Part shown: positions 17,419 to 24,966 of the stretch, in pieces
How the letters are laid out: each line of letters starts with the position of its first letter
How positions within the stretch are numbered: position 1 is the stretch's first letter
NCBI RefSeq assembly: GCF_003236175.1
Contig: NZ_QKTW01000019.1
Location: 193,818-257,817 of the forward strand
DNA: 64,000 nucleotides
Source: Taibaiella soli
Lineage (GTDB): Bacteria; Bacteroidota; Bacteroidia; Chitinophagales; Chitinophagaceae
Direction: 5' to 3'
The notes under the pieces: model-generated
The model's database searches: none
What the model was told of the DNA's origin: nothing
Seen by the model: only the letters and a program-made list of their open reading frames with translations
Position numbers and translations under genes: made by a program

Positions 17419-17426
17419 TAAATTTG
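17419..17426 (+). promoter_or_regulatory. -7 promoter element of batB-batC
   Basis: TAAATTTG matches TAnnTTTG exactly and ends 19 bp before the batB ATG. No -33 TTG at 19-21 bp spacing. Confidence 0.5.
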
Positions 17427-17445
17427 CAGGCAGAGACCAGAAGCT

Positions 17446-18456
17446 ATGTTACGTTTTCAACATGTATTACACTTGCTGGCGCTCGGAGCTATTCCCTTCC
17501 TGATTTTACTATTTGTGGGGATGCTTTTCTGGCGCAGAAAGAAACTGAAAAAACTCGGTGACGAATCACTCGTATCCGAACAATTGATCGGGTACATTCC
17601 CGGCAGAAACACTACACGTTTTATTTTGCTGAGTATTGCGCTGATTGCAGGCATATTTGGCTGGGCCAATTTACAAATGGGTGCGAAGACCGATAAAGTG
17701 CAGCGCAAGGGCGTTGACATGATTGTAGCACTTGATGTAAGTAAAAGTATGCTGGCCAATGATATACAGCCAGACCGCCTGACGCGCGCCAAGCAACTGA
17801 TCATGCGCATGCTTGATAAAGCAGACAATGATCGTGTGGGACTTGTTGTATTTGCTGGTCGTGCATATTTGCAGGTACCACTTACCATCGACTACAGCGC
17901 TATGAAAATGATGCTGGCGACTGTAAAGCCAGACATGATTCCGACACAGGGCACTGTGATTGGTGACGCAATTGATCTTTCATTAAAATCATTTTCGCAG
18001 AAAGAAAAAAAATACAAAAGCCTTGTAATCATTTCCGATGGTGAAGATCACGATGAGCATTCGCTGGCAAAAGCCAAAGAAGCAGCGGAAGCTGGTGTAA
18101 TCATTCATACAGTGGGTATCGGCTCTCCGCAAGGAGTTACGTTGATTGACCCTTCGACCAAAGCACCTAAACTGGATGAGAATGGAAATCCTGTAGTAAC
18201 CAAACTAAATGAAGCAGAATTGCAGAATATTGCAGCTGCTGGTCGTGGTACGTACAGCTTACTCAATAATACCGACGCTGTCGCAGAAAAAATTATGGGT
18301 GAGGTAGATGGTATGGAACAGAAAAATCTTGGCGCAGTTATTTTCACCGACTATAAAAGTTATTTCCAGTATTTCCTGATCATTGCATTTGCAGCATTGC
18401 TGATTGAATGGCTGATTCCTGCTGCAACGAAAAAAACAAAACCGACAACAGTATGA
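17446..18456 (+). CDS. batB: VWA-domain membrane protein BatB
   Basis: Inner-membrane protein of the Bacteroides aerotolerance (Bat) family, 336 residues. Two N-terminal transmembrane segments (about 8-29 and 58-77) precede a von Willebrand factor A domain with the metal-site motif DVSKS (97-101) and a second acidic loop, ISDGEDHDEHS; a third transmembrane helix lies near residues 303-322. Bat proteins are linked to oxidative-stress tolerance and cell-envelope integrity, with the VWA domain probably mediating protein-protein contact. Its stop overlaps the batC start (GTATGATGATGG). The usual MoxR and batA upstream neighbours are absent. Confidence 0.88.
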   Translation: MLRFQHVLHLLALGAIPFLILLFVGMLFWRRKKLKKLGDESLVSEQLIGYIPGRNTTRFILLSIALIAGIFGWANLQMGAKTDKVQRKGVDMIVALDVSKSMLANDIQPDRLTRAKQLIMRMLDKADNDRVGLVVFAGRAYLQVPLTIDYSAMKMMLATVKPDMIPTQGTVIGDAIDLSLKSFSQKEKKYKSLVIISDGEDHDEHSLAKAKEAAEAGVIIHTVGIGSPQGVTLIDPSTKAPKLDENGNPVVTKLNEAELQNIAAAGRGTYSLLNNTDAVAEKIMGEVDGMEQKNLGAVIFTDYKSYFQYFLIIAFAALLIEWLIPAATKKTKPTTV

Positions 18457-19217
18457 TGATGGCACGCAAGATAACCGGAACGTTTGCACTTGTCATCGCT
18501 GCACTGCCTGTTTTTGCGCAGGAACGCAAGCTGATGAAGGAAGGCAATAATCTCTACGAACAGAAAAAATATAAAGAAGCTGCTGCCGTGTATCAGCAAG
18601 CACTGCAAAAGAATCCGGCGTATACACCGGGCTTATTTAATCTTGGCAACGCGCAATATCAGGCGAAACAACTGGATGCTGCCCGCAACACATTGACGAC
18701 TACCGCGAAAAGCACAAGCAATCCGCTGGAAAAATCAGGCGCACAGTACAACATCGGCAACACATACATGGATGAAAAGAAATGGCAGGATGCCATCGAT
18801 GCATACAAACAAGCGCTGCGTAATAATCCACAAGATGCAGATGCGAAATACAATCTTTCTTATGCAACTGCGATGAAGAAAAAAGAAGACGAAAACAATA
18901 AGGATAAAAAGAAAGATCAGAAGGACAAGAATAAAGACCAGCAAAATAAGGATCAAAAGAATAAAGACAAGAAGGATCAGAATAAAGATCAACAAAACAA
19001 AGACCAGCAGAATAAAGATCAGCAAAACAAAGATCAGCAAAATAAAGACCAACAGGATAAAGATCAGCAAGACCAGCATCCGCAACCGAAGCCCGGAAAC
19101 TTATCGCAGAAACAAGCAGACCAAATCTTAAATGCACTACAGCAGGAAGAAAAAAATCTACAGGATAAAATGCAGAAGACAAAAGGCGTTCCGGTGAAAG
19201 TAGACAAAGACTGGTAG
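18453..19217 (+). CDS. batC: TPR protein BatC
   Basis: A 254-residue periplasmic protein with a signal peptide (MMMARKITGTFALVIAALPV, then FAQ). Tetratricopeptide repeats occupy about residues 25-140 (NNLYEQKKYKEAAAVYQQAL, AQYNIGNTYMDEKKWQDAI). A low-complexity segment of KDQQN/KDQKN units (about 150-210) separates them from the C-terminal signature QADQILNALQQEEKNLQDK, which is characteristic of BatC. It overlaps batB by four bases, so the two are translationally coupled. ATGs at 18456 and 18459 are equally possible starts. A terminator follows; batD and batE do not. Confidence 0.87.
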   Translation: MMMARKITGTFALVIAALPVFAQERKLMKEGNNLYEQKKYKEAAAVYQQALQKNPAYTPGLFNLGNAQYQAKQLDAARNTLTTTAKSTSNPLEKSGAQYNIGNTYMDEKKWQDAIDAYKQALRNNPQDADAKYNLSYATAMKKKEDENNKDKKKDQKDKNKDQQNKDQKNKDKKDQNKDQQNKDQQNKDQQNKDQQNKDQQDKDQQDQHPQPKPGNLSQKQADQILNALQQEEKNLQDKMQKTKGVPVKVDKDW

Positions 19218-19249
19218 CATATTTCAGCACTGTAAATGATAAAACGATA

Positions 19250-19285
19250 AGCTGTTACATCCGCAAAAATGTAACGGCTTTTTTA
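19250..19285 (+). terminator. Terminator of batB-batC
   Basis: Stem AGCTGTTACAT (19250-19260) with ATGTAACGGCT (19269-19279; one G-U pair), followed by TTTTTT. Confidence 0.85.
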
Positions 19286-19488
19286 TTACGCGTCGCAAAA
19301 AAACGTTGTGATTCTTTCAACATCATTCGATGATTTCTGTTTGATGAAGCAATCATTTTTTTGATTTTCACTTCTGGTTTGTTCACAAGTTTTCAACATC
19401 GTCAGAAAAAAAGTTGCAAGATTTTTTTTTAGTCGGAGAAATTATTTTTAATATTGTGTCAGGATTGTACTTGCTAACCCATCCTTAT
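19286..19488 (+). other. Spacer with possible small-RNA promoter
   Basis: AT-rich non-coding stretch between the batC terminator and a second plus-strand terminator. A -7-like TAATATTG (19449-19456) preceded by TTTT at 20-bp spacing could start an approximately 64-nt RNA ending at the 19489-19526 terminator. Nothing else is recognisable. Confidence 0.35.
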
Positions 19489-19526
19489 AAAAGTCCGACG
19501 GCATAAAAACCAGTCGGACTTTTTTC
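19489..19526 (+). terminator. Orphan rho-independent terminator
   Basis: Stem AAAAGTCCGAC (19489-19499) with GTCGGACTTTT (19513-19523), 13-nt loop, followed by a T-run. It lies upstream of rluE and after the batC terminator, so it does not end any recognised gene. Confidence 0.85.
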
Positions 19527-19577
19527 TTTTCTGCTGAAACATGCGCCAATTAAGCCTTTCAACGAACCTTCTTTTTT

Positions 19578-20168
19578 ATGTTGCACTATTATCTTTTTTA
19601 CAAGCCATTTCAAGTGCTCTGCCAGTTTTCTCAGGAGGGTGATAAAAAAACACTCGCGGACTATTTTCCCGGCATTGCAAAAGATATTTATCCGGTCGGC
19701 CGATTAGATTATGATAGTGAAGGTTTACTATTACTCACAAACGATAAAGCATTAACACACCGTTTGCTTGAACCGAAGTTTGCACATCATCGCACTTACT
19801 GGGTACAGGTAGAAGGTATTCCAGATGCACATGCATTGCAGCAATTAGAACGCGGCGTTATGATCAGTGCGAATGGCAAACAACACAAAACGCTGCCGGC
19901 AAAAGTGAAATTGTTTACGGAAGCACCGGAAGTTCCTGAAAGAAATCCGCCCATCCGTTTTCGCAAGGATATTCCCACTTCGTGGATTGCACTGACACTA
20001 ACTGAAGGCAAGAACAGACAAGTCCGGAAAATGACTGCCGCTACAGGTTTCCCCACACTTAGATTAATTCGTCACAGCATCGGAGATATTACACTTGGCG
20101 ATTTAACGCCGGGAAATTTTATTGAACTGAATGTGGAAGAAACAAAGAAGCTGACGAGGAATTTGTGA
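19578..20168 (+). CDS. rluE: 23S rRNA pseudouridine synthase, RluE-like
   Basis: A small RsuA-family pseudouridine synthase of 196 residues without an S4 domain, as in RluE, which modifies a uridine of 23S rRNA. Motif II is visible as YPVGRLDYDSEGLLLLTND with the catalytic Asp in GRLDYDSEG; KAYWVQV-like (RTYWVQVEGIP) and EGKNRQVRKMTAATGFPTLR follow, the latter the conserved RNA-contact segment. Start chosen at ATG 19578, which gives the family-typical N-terminus YYLFYKPFQVL. It stands alone on its strand. Site specificity cannot be proven from sequence alone. Confidence 0.9.
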   Translation: MLHYYLFYKPFQVLCQFSQEGDKKTLADYFPGIAKDIYPVGRLDYDSEGLLLLTNDKALTHRLLEPKFAHHRTYWVQVEGIPDAHALQQLERGVMISANGKQHKTLPAKVKLFTEAPEVPERNPPIRFRKDIPTSWIALTLTEGKNRQVRKMTAATGFPTLRLIRHSIGDITLGDLTPGNFIELNVEETKKLTRNL

Positions 20169-20398
20169 GTTGGTCAATGGTTAATGATGAATGATCAATG
20201 TTCGTGAAACGTTAAACATGAAACGTCAATGCTTGCGATCAAACACAGTTTTATTTCGCGAGATGTCTCCTGTCCTAGTCATGACAAACAGGAGTAACTC
20301 TTTCCGATTTAAAAGGTTTCCCGCATCCTCACACTTTGTTCAGGACAACACGCATAAGAATCAAAGGCTTCAACTTCGCACAGCCCAACATACGAAAT
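20169..20398. other. Intergenic spacer, no gene seen
   Basis: Contains reiterated words near 20166-20232 (GGTCAATGG, GTGAAACGTTAAAC, GAAACGTCAA) shared with other spacers of the window. An open frame here (from 20191) has no recognisable protein features and is not called. Confidence 0.55.
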
Positions 20399-20508
20399 TC
20401 TCTCACGGCGACGCAACGGCACAGCACTCTCATTTCGATAATAAACAATTTATGATGCCTGTTTTATCGTTGAATTAAAACTTCGCGTCTCCGTGCCGCC
20501 GCGAGAAA
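20399..20508. repeat. Inverted pair of degenerate GC-rich repeats
   Basis: TTCTCTCACGGCGACGCAAC (from 20399) and, inverted, CTTCGCGTCTCCGTGCCGCC with GCGAGAA (20481-20507) are diverged copies of one element in opposite orientation. They lie between convergent rluE and the ABC exporter gene. Confidence 0.5.
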
Positions 20509-20517
20509 GAAAACGAT

Positions 20518-22302
20518 TTACGCCAGGTTCGTTTCGGTTTGATGGCGATATAATTTCGCATAGCGACCGTTGAGTTGCATCAGTTCATCGTGAGTGCCTT
20601 GTTCAACGATTTGTCCATCATCCAGCATAATGATCTGATCGAAAACCCAACTAGTAAAAATACGGTGTGTAATTACAATAGCGGTTTTATTGCGGAGATA
20701 GTGATTCAGATTACCCAGAATTGTTTTTTCCGTTTTAGTATCCACAGCAGAAAGCGATTCATCCAACAGTAAAATGTTACTGTTTTTGAGCAATGCACGA
20801 GCCAGTACCATTCTCTGTTTTTGTCCCCCCGAAAGCATGACACCACGTTCTCCGATTACTGTTTCATACCCCTTCGCAAAAGTGGCTATGTCTTTCTCCA
20901 GATCAGCGAGTCTTGCTGCTTCTTTTACTTCAGACTCAGTAGCATCTTCCCGGCCGAATTTAATGTTGTTATAGATGGTATCGGAAAATAAAAAAGCTTC
21001 CTGCGGCGCATAAGCAATCTGTGCACGCAACCGCTGCAAATTGAAATCACGAACGGAAACACCATCAAGTTTTACATCTCCTTCCTGCGGATCATACATA
21101 CGCAGCAACATATGCGCAAGCGTTGATTTGCCAGAACCAGTTTTACCAATAACAGCAACTTTCTGTCCGACTTTGATGTGCAGATTAAAATCATTGAGTG
21201 CAAGAATACCCGTATGTGGATAGGTAAACTGAATATGGCTGAATTCGACATCCCCTTTTACAATACTTTCCGTTGCTTTTGCCGGAGAAACAATTTTCGG
21301 ATCGGTATCTAAAAATTCATTGATTCTTTTTTGTGAAGCCGCAGCACGCTGTGTAATAGAAGCCACCCAACCGATGCTTGAAATCGGAAACATCAGCAGA
21401 TTGATATAAATCACAAACTCAGCGATATTACCCGGCGTCACGTTCCCTTTGATCGCCATATAGCCACCGATCAAAACCGTAATGAGCATACTCAAACCAA
21501 TGAATAAGTTCATTGACGGAAAATAAATTGCCTCTGTAAGTGATAAATTGATTGCGCTTTCTTTGTATTGCTCAGAAGTGTTCCGGAAAAAGCCGAGCAT
21601 GTTTTTTTCCTGCACAAAAGATTTGATCACACGAATACCGGAGTAAGATTCCTGCGCTGTTGTTGTAAGATCAGAAAGCTGCGCCTGAATCTTTTCGCTC
21701 TTGCGGTAAATGACTCTGTTCACGAAATAAATAGAGAACGCAAGCAAAGGCAGCGGCGCTACCACATATAAAGTCAGCCACGCATCTACACGCACCATTC
21801 CCCAGATACACATCACAGACAAGACAAATAAGTTGACACTATACATGATCGCGGGACCTGTGTATTGGCGTACACGAGAGACATCTTCCGCCATGCGGTT
21901 CATTAAGTCGCCGGTAAAATGGGTTTTATAAAAATGAGTATCCAGCTGCTGATAATGATCGTAGATTTCATTCTTCTGATCATACTCTATCAAACGGGAC
22001 ATGACGATGATCGTCTGCCGCATAAAAAACATAAACACACCGCGCAGCAGAGCCAACCCAAGTAACAACAACCCATTCCACAATACGAGCGTGAAAATAT
22101 AGGACCGCATCCCATCAGCAAGTACCGAATTGGTAACCAGATGGTAGCTATCAATATTCGCCTGCACCTGATCGATCACATTACGGATAACCACAGGCGG
22201 CAATACAGCGAAAAGGTTGGAAATAGTGACGAATAAAATGCCCAGCAGCAAACGCCATTTGTAACGGACAAAATATTTATTGACAGCAGCAAGTTGTTTC
22301 AT
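20518..22302 (-). CDS. ABC exporter, fused permease and ATPase (MsbA-like)
   Basis: A half-transporter of 594 residues that works as a homodimer or heterodimer at the inner membrane. The N-terminal six-helix ABC type I exporter domain covers about 1-320; the ATPase domain follows with Walker A IGKTGSGKSTLAHM, Q-loop YAPQEAFLFSDT, signature MLSGGQKQRMVLARALL, Walker B NILLLDESLSAVD and the switch His in VITHR. Family members export lipids or drugs; the substrate is not predictable. ATG 22302 (MKQLAAV) is preferred; an upstream TTG codon is in frame but less likely. A perfect -7 box lies just upstream. Single gene. Confidence 0.92.
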   Translation of the reverse strand: MKQLAAVNKYFVRYKWRLLLGILFVTISNLFAVLPPVVIRNVIDQVQANIDSYHLVTNSVLADGMRSYIFTLVLWNGLLLLGLALLRGVFMFFMRQTIIVMSRLIEYDQKNEIYDHYQQLDTHFYKTHFTGDLMNRMAEDVSRVRQYTGPAIMYSVNLFVLSVMCIWGMVRVDAWLTLYVVAPLPLLAFSIYFVNRVIYRKSEKIQAQLSDLTTTAQESYSGIRVIKSFVQEKNMLGFFRNTSEQYKESAINLSLTEAIYFPSMNLFIGLSMLITVLIGGYMAIKGNVTPGNIAEFVIYINLLMFPISSIGWVASITQRAAASQKRINEFLDTDPKIVSPAKATESIVKGDVEFSHIQFTYPHTGILALNDFNLHIKVGQKVAVIGKTGSGKSTLAHMLLRMYDPQEGDVKLDGVSVRDFNLQRLRAQIAYAPQEAFLFSDTIYNNIKFGREDATESEVKEAARLADLEKDIATFAKGYETVIGERGVMLSGGQKQRMVLARALLKNSNILLLDESLSAVDTKTEKTILGNLNHYLRNKTAIVITHRIFTSWVFDQIIMLDDGQIVEQGTHDELMQLNGRYAKLYRHQTETNLA

Positions 22303-22310
22303 ACTCAACG

Positions 22311-22318
22311 CAAAGGTA
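22311..22318 (-). promoter_or_regulatory. -7 promoter element of the ABC exporter gene
   Basis: TACCTTTG on the minus strand, a perfect TAnnTTTG match, eight bases upstream of ATG 22302; implies a very short leader and supports that start. Confidence 0.55.
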
Positions 22319-22330
22319 GTTGATAATGGC

Positions 22331-22436
22331 TGATCGCTGATTTTCTGATCGCTGATTTGGTGAAACGTGAAAAGTCAAACGTCAATCGTGCCTGGGAAGA
22401 GAAATCGGACATCAGAAAATCAGACATCAGCGATTT
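22331..22436. repeat. Direct and inverted CTGATTT-type repeats
   Basis: TGATCGCTGATTT occurs twice at 15-bp spacing (22331-22343 and 22346-22358). A related 35-base inverted copy, AAATCGGACATCAG through CATCAGCGATTT, lies at 22402-22436. GTGAAACGTGAAAAGTCAAA sits between. It occupies most of the spacer between the divergent ABC exporter and asd genes. Confidence 0.65.
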
Positions 22437-22448
22437 GAATTGAATACG

Positions 22449-22456
22449 TACCTTCG
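22449..22456 (+). promoter_or_regulatory. -7-like element of asd
   Basis: TACCTTCG (one mismatch to TAnnTTTG) followed by CGCAAA, 25 bp before the asd ATG. Confidence 0.4.
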
Positions 22457-22481
22457 CGCAAATTTTTATCATTTATATAAT

Positions 22482-23471
22482 ATGAGAGTAGCTATTGTGG
22501 GCGCCACTGGGTTGGTGGGCAGCACGATGTTGCGTATCCTCGAAGAACGCAACTTCCCGATTACAGAACTGATTCCTGTTGCATCCGAACGTTCCGTAGG
22601 AACCAAGATCAACTATAAGGGCAAAGAACACACGGTAGTGTCTGTAGACGAGGCTATCTCTCGAAAACCGCAACTGGCGTTATTTTCTGCGGGTGGCAGC
22701 ATTTCCCTGGAACTGGCTCCAAGATTTGAAGCAATCGGCTGCTATGTAGTAGATAATTCATCTGCATGGCGTATGCATCCTGATAAAAAACTGGTAGTTC
22801 CTGAAGTGAACGGTCACGTGCTGAAACAGAATGATTATATCATTGCAAATCCAAACTGCTCTACGATCCAGATGGTGATGGTATTACAGCCATTACATAA
22901 AAATTACGGCATCAAACGCGTCGTAGTAAGCACTTATCAATCCGTGACCGGCACTGGCCAGAAAGCAGTAAAAGAACTGCTGGACGAGCGCGCAGGCGGC
23001 AAAGGCGATGGTGTATATCCACACCCGATTGATATGAACGTACTGCCGCATATAGATGTCTTTCAGGACAACGGTTATACCAAAGAAGAAATGAAAATGG
23101 TGTTGGAAACCTGCAAGATCATGGGTGACGACAACATCAAGGTAACAGCAACCACTGTACGCGTACCAGTAATGGGTGGACACAGCGAAAGCGTAAATGT
23201 GGAAATGAATAAAGATTTCGATGAAACGACCGTTAAACAGCAATTTAGTGAAATGCCAGGCGTTACCGTAATAGACAATCCGTCTAATAATGAATACCCA
23301 ATGCCATTGTTTGCAGCAGGTAAAGACGATGTCTTCGTTGGCCGTATCCGTCGCGACTATTCACAGCCAAACACTTTAAACTGCTGGATTGTGGCTGATA
23401 ACCTGAGAAAAGGCGCCGCTACGAATGCGGTTCAGATCGCAGAATACCTGCATCTTCAGGGCTGGATTTAA
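22482..23471 (+). CDS. asd: Aspartate-semialdehyde dehydrogenase
   Basis: NADPH-dependent reduction of aspartyl phosphate to aspartate semialdehyde, the branch-point step for lysine/diaminopimelate, threonine and methionine synthesis. The 329-residue product has the Rossmann motif AIVGATGLVGSTMLRIL (4-20), catalytic Cys126 in ANPNCSTIQMV, the substrate-binding TYQSVTGTGQKAV and His234 in MGGHSESVNVE. ATG 22482 gives the canonical N-terminus MRVAIVGATG; an upstream in-frame start at 22440 would overlap the promoter and is rejected. Transcribed alone, divergent from the ABC exporter. Confidence 0.97.
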   Translation: MRVAIVGATGLVGSTMLRILEERNFPITELIPVASERSVGTKINYKGKEHTVVSVDEAISRKPQLALFSAGGSISLELAPRFEAIGCYVVDNSSAWRMHPDKKLVVPEVNGHVLKQNDYIIANPNCSTIQMVMVLQPLHKNYGIKRVVVSTYQSVTGTGQKAVKELLDERAGGKGDGVYPHPIDMNVLPHIDVFQDNGYTKEEMKMVLETCKIMGDDNIKVTATTVRVPVMGGHSESVNVEMNKDFDETTVKQQFSEMPGVTVIDNPSNNEYPMPLFAAGKDDVFVGRIRRDYSQPNTLNCWIVADNLRKGAATNAVQIAEYLHLQGWI

Positions 23472-23540
23472 TACGCAAATCCACCCTGTCATACTATTGT
23501 AAATAATTGTATCTAATAGACTAATGGTGTAGCAAGGGGT

Positions 23541-23548
23541 TACCTTTG
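23541..23548 (+). promoter_or_regulatory. -7 promoter element of the 23570 gene
   Basis: TACCTTTG, exact match to TAnnTTTG, 21 bp before ATG 23570. It overlaps an upstream in-frame start codon (23546), so the start at 23570 is favoured. Confidence 0.5.
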
Positions 23549-23569
23549 TTGCACCAAATTTTTTTCTGC

Positions 23570-24886
23570 ATGAAATTGAGACCTATACTTTTAACGGCCG
23601 CCGCTGCATTTAGTTTACAAGCCAATGCCCAAACATGGGTAAGCGATTCAGTAAACACTACTCCGGGCTATGCAAATGATGTCTATTACAGCATGGACAA
23701 CGGATCTGTAAGCAGCGTTCCAAATACGAACTGGCATTTTGGCTTTCAGATGGTGCCACAATCAGGACCAAGCTCTACGGCAGGTATCATCGCGAATCAT
23801 GTAATGGGCAAGGTATCTGTTTACTCTATCAACAAACAAGCTACCGGCAATTTCGCTACGCTCACAGCAAACGATACTGTTGGCAAAATGAGCAACCCTC
23901 TGTACAACTCAGATACAGCATGGGGTTATGGCGCGTTCAACCAAAACCACGATCCGTCTAATCTGTTTGATTACGGCTGGGGACAATACAACCAGACGAC
24001 ACACTACCTGAATGGTGATTCTATTTATGTTGTCAAAGTAGATACCGCAACGTATAAAGTTTGGATGCAGGAATATGTTACTTATCCAAACGATTCTATC
24101 AGCTGGACTTTCCGCATTGCAAGATTTGACAACAGCAGCGATACTACAATCCTCGTTCCACGTCACGCAAACGGATTCGATTTTACCAATCGTCAATTCG
24201 CATACTTTAATGCAACTACCAATACAATTTTAGACCGCGAACCAGGCCGCGACACATGGGATATCCTGTTCACACGTTATGACGACAGCGCATCTCAAGG
24301 CCCGATGTTCCTGGCACATTATCCTGCTGCCGGCGTATTCAGCAACATGAACACTACTGTTGCAGAAGTACACAATATCAATCCGGATACAGCTGGCATC
24401 AACCAAAACTATTCTGCCAATACAAATGAAATTGGTTACGACTGGAAACATTATGACCAGACTACCAACACATGGAGTATCGACAGTACCGTTTATTTCA
24501 TCAAAAATGGCACAAGTGCTTATTACCAACTGCAGTTTACTGGTTTCGGTGGTTCTGCTACCGGCGTATATAATTTCCGTAAACGTACCCTGGTTCCTAC
24601 TGCAGTAAAAAATATCACTGCCAATAATGTAAATGCTGTAGCAATCGTTCCGAACCCTGCTCAAAACCAGACAGCGGTAATGATTGATGCATCAGAAAAT
24701 GTTGGTAGTGCACGTATCATCGTTGCAGACCTGAACGGCCGCCTGTTGCAGAACTACGCTGTAACTGTAAACAAAGGCATGAACGGTTTCGCGATCAATA
24801 CAATGGCAATTCCAACCGGCATGTACATGGTAACTGTTTCCAACGGCAGCTGGAAAGTAACAGAAAAACTGATGGTACAACACTAG
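23570..24886 (+). CDS. T9SS-exported protein of unknown function
   Basis: A 438-residue secreted protein. Signal peptide residues 1-21 (MKLRPILLTAAAAFSLQANA). The body (about 22-350) is beta-rich and full of aromatic, Asn and Thr residues (SNPLYNSDTAWGYGAFNQ, DTWDILFTRYDD, YYQLQFTGFGGSATGVYNF), resembling heme-binding-like or surface beta-sandwich proteins of Bacteroidota, but I do not recognise a family. Residues about 362-438 are a type A sorting tail (AIVPNPAQNQTAVMI, ADLNGRLLQNY, AIPTGMYMVTVSNG). A terminator-like hairpin separates it from the TonB receptor gene 80 bp downstream, which could be its functional partner. Confidence 0.83.
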   Translation: MKLRPILLTAAAAFSLQANAQTWVSDSVNTTPGYANDVYYSMDNGSVSSVPNTNWHFGFQMVPQSGPSSTAGIIANHVMGKVSVYSINKQATGNFATLTANDTVGKMSNPLYNSDTAWGYGAFNQNHDPSNLFDYGWGQYNQTTHYLNGDSIYVVKVDTATYKVWMQEYVTYPNDSISWTFRIARFDNSSDTTILVPRHANGFDFTNRQFAYFNATTNTILDREPGRDTWDILFTRYDDSASQGPMFLAHYPAAGVFSNMNTTVAEVHNINPDTAGINQNYSANTNEIGYDWKHYDQTTNTWSIDSTVYFIKNGTSAYYQLQFTGFGGSATGVYNFRKRTLVPTAVKNITANNVNAVAIVPNPAQNQTAVMIDASENVGSARIIVADLNGRLLQNYAVTVNKGMNGFAINTMAIPTGMYMVTVSNGSWKVTEKLMVQH

Positions 24887-24921
24887 TCTGTGTCACACTG
24901 ATCTTTAAAAATAAATAAGCG

Positions 24922-24954
24922 GTTCAGCTATCAGTGATGGTAGCTGAACTGTTT
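24922..24954 (+). terminator. Hairpin between T9SS protein and TonB receptor genes
   Basis: Stem GTTCAGCTA (24922-24930) with TAGCTGAAC (24941-24949), loop 10, then TGTTTT. It ends only 12 bp before the next ATG (24967), so it might act as an attenuator or a processing site as well as a terminator. Confidence 0.7.
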
Positions 24955-24966
24955 TAAAAAAGAAGA

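Noticed and set aside
20191-20478. 95-residue plus-strand open frame in a spacer
   Set aside because: It consists of degenerate filler words and half of the inverted GC-rich repeat; composition is not that of a protein.
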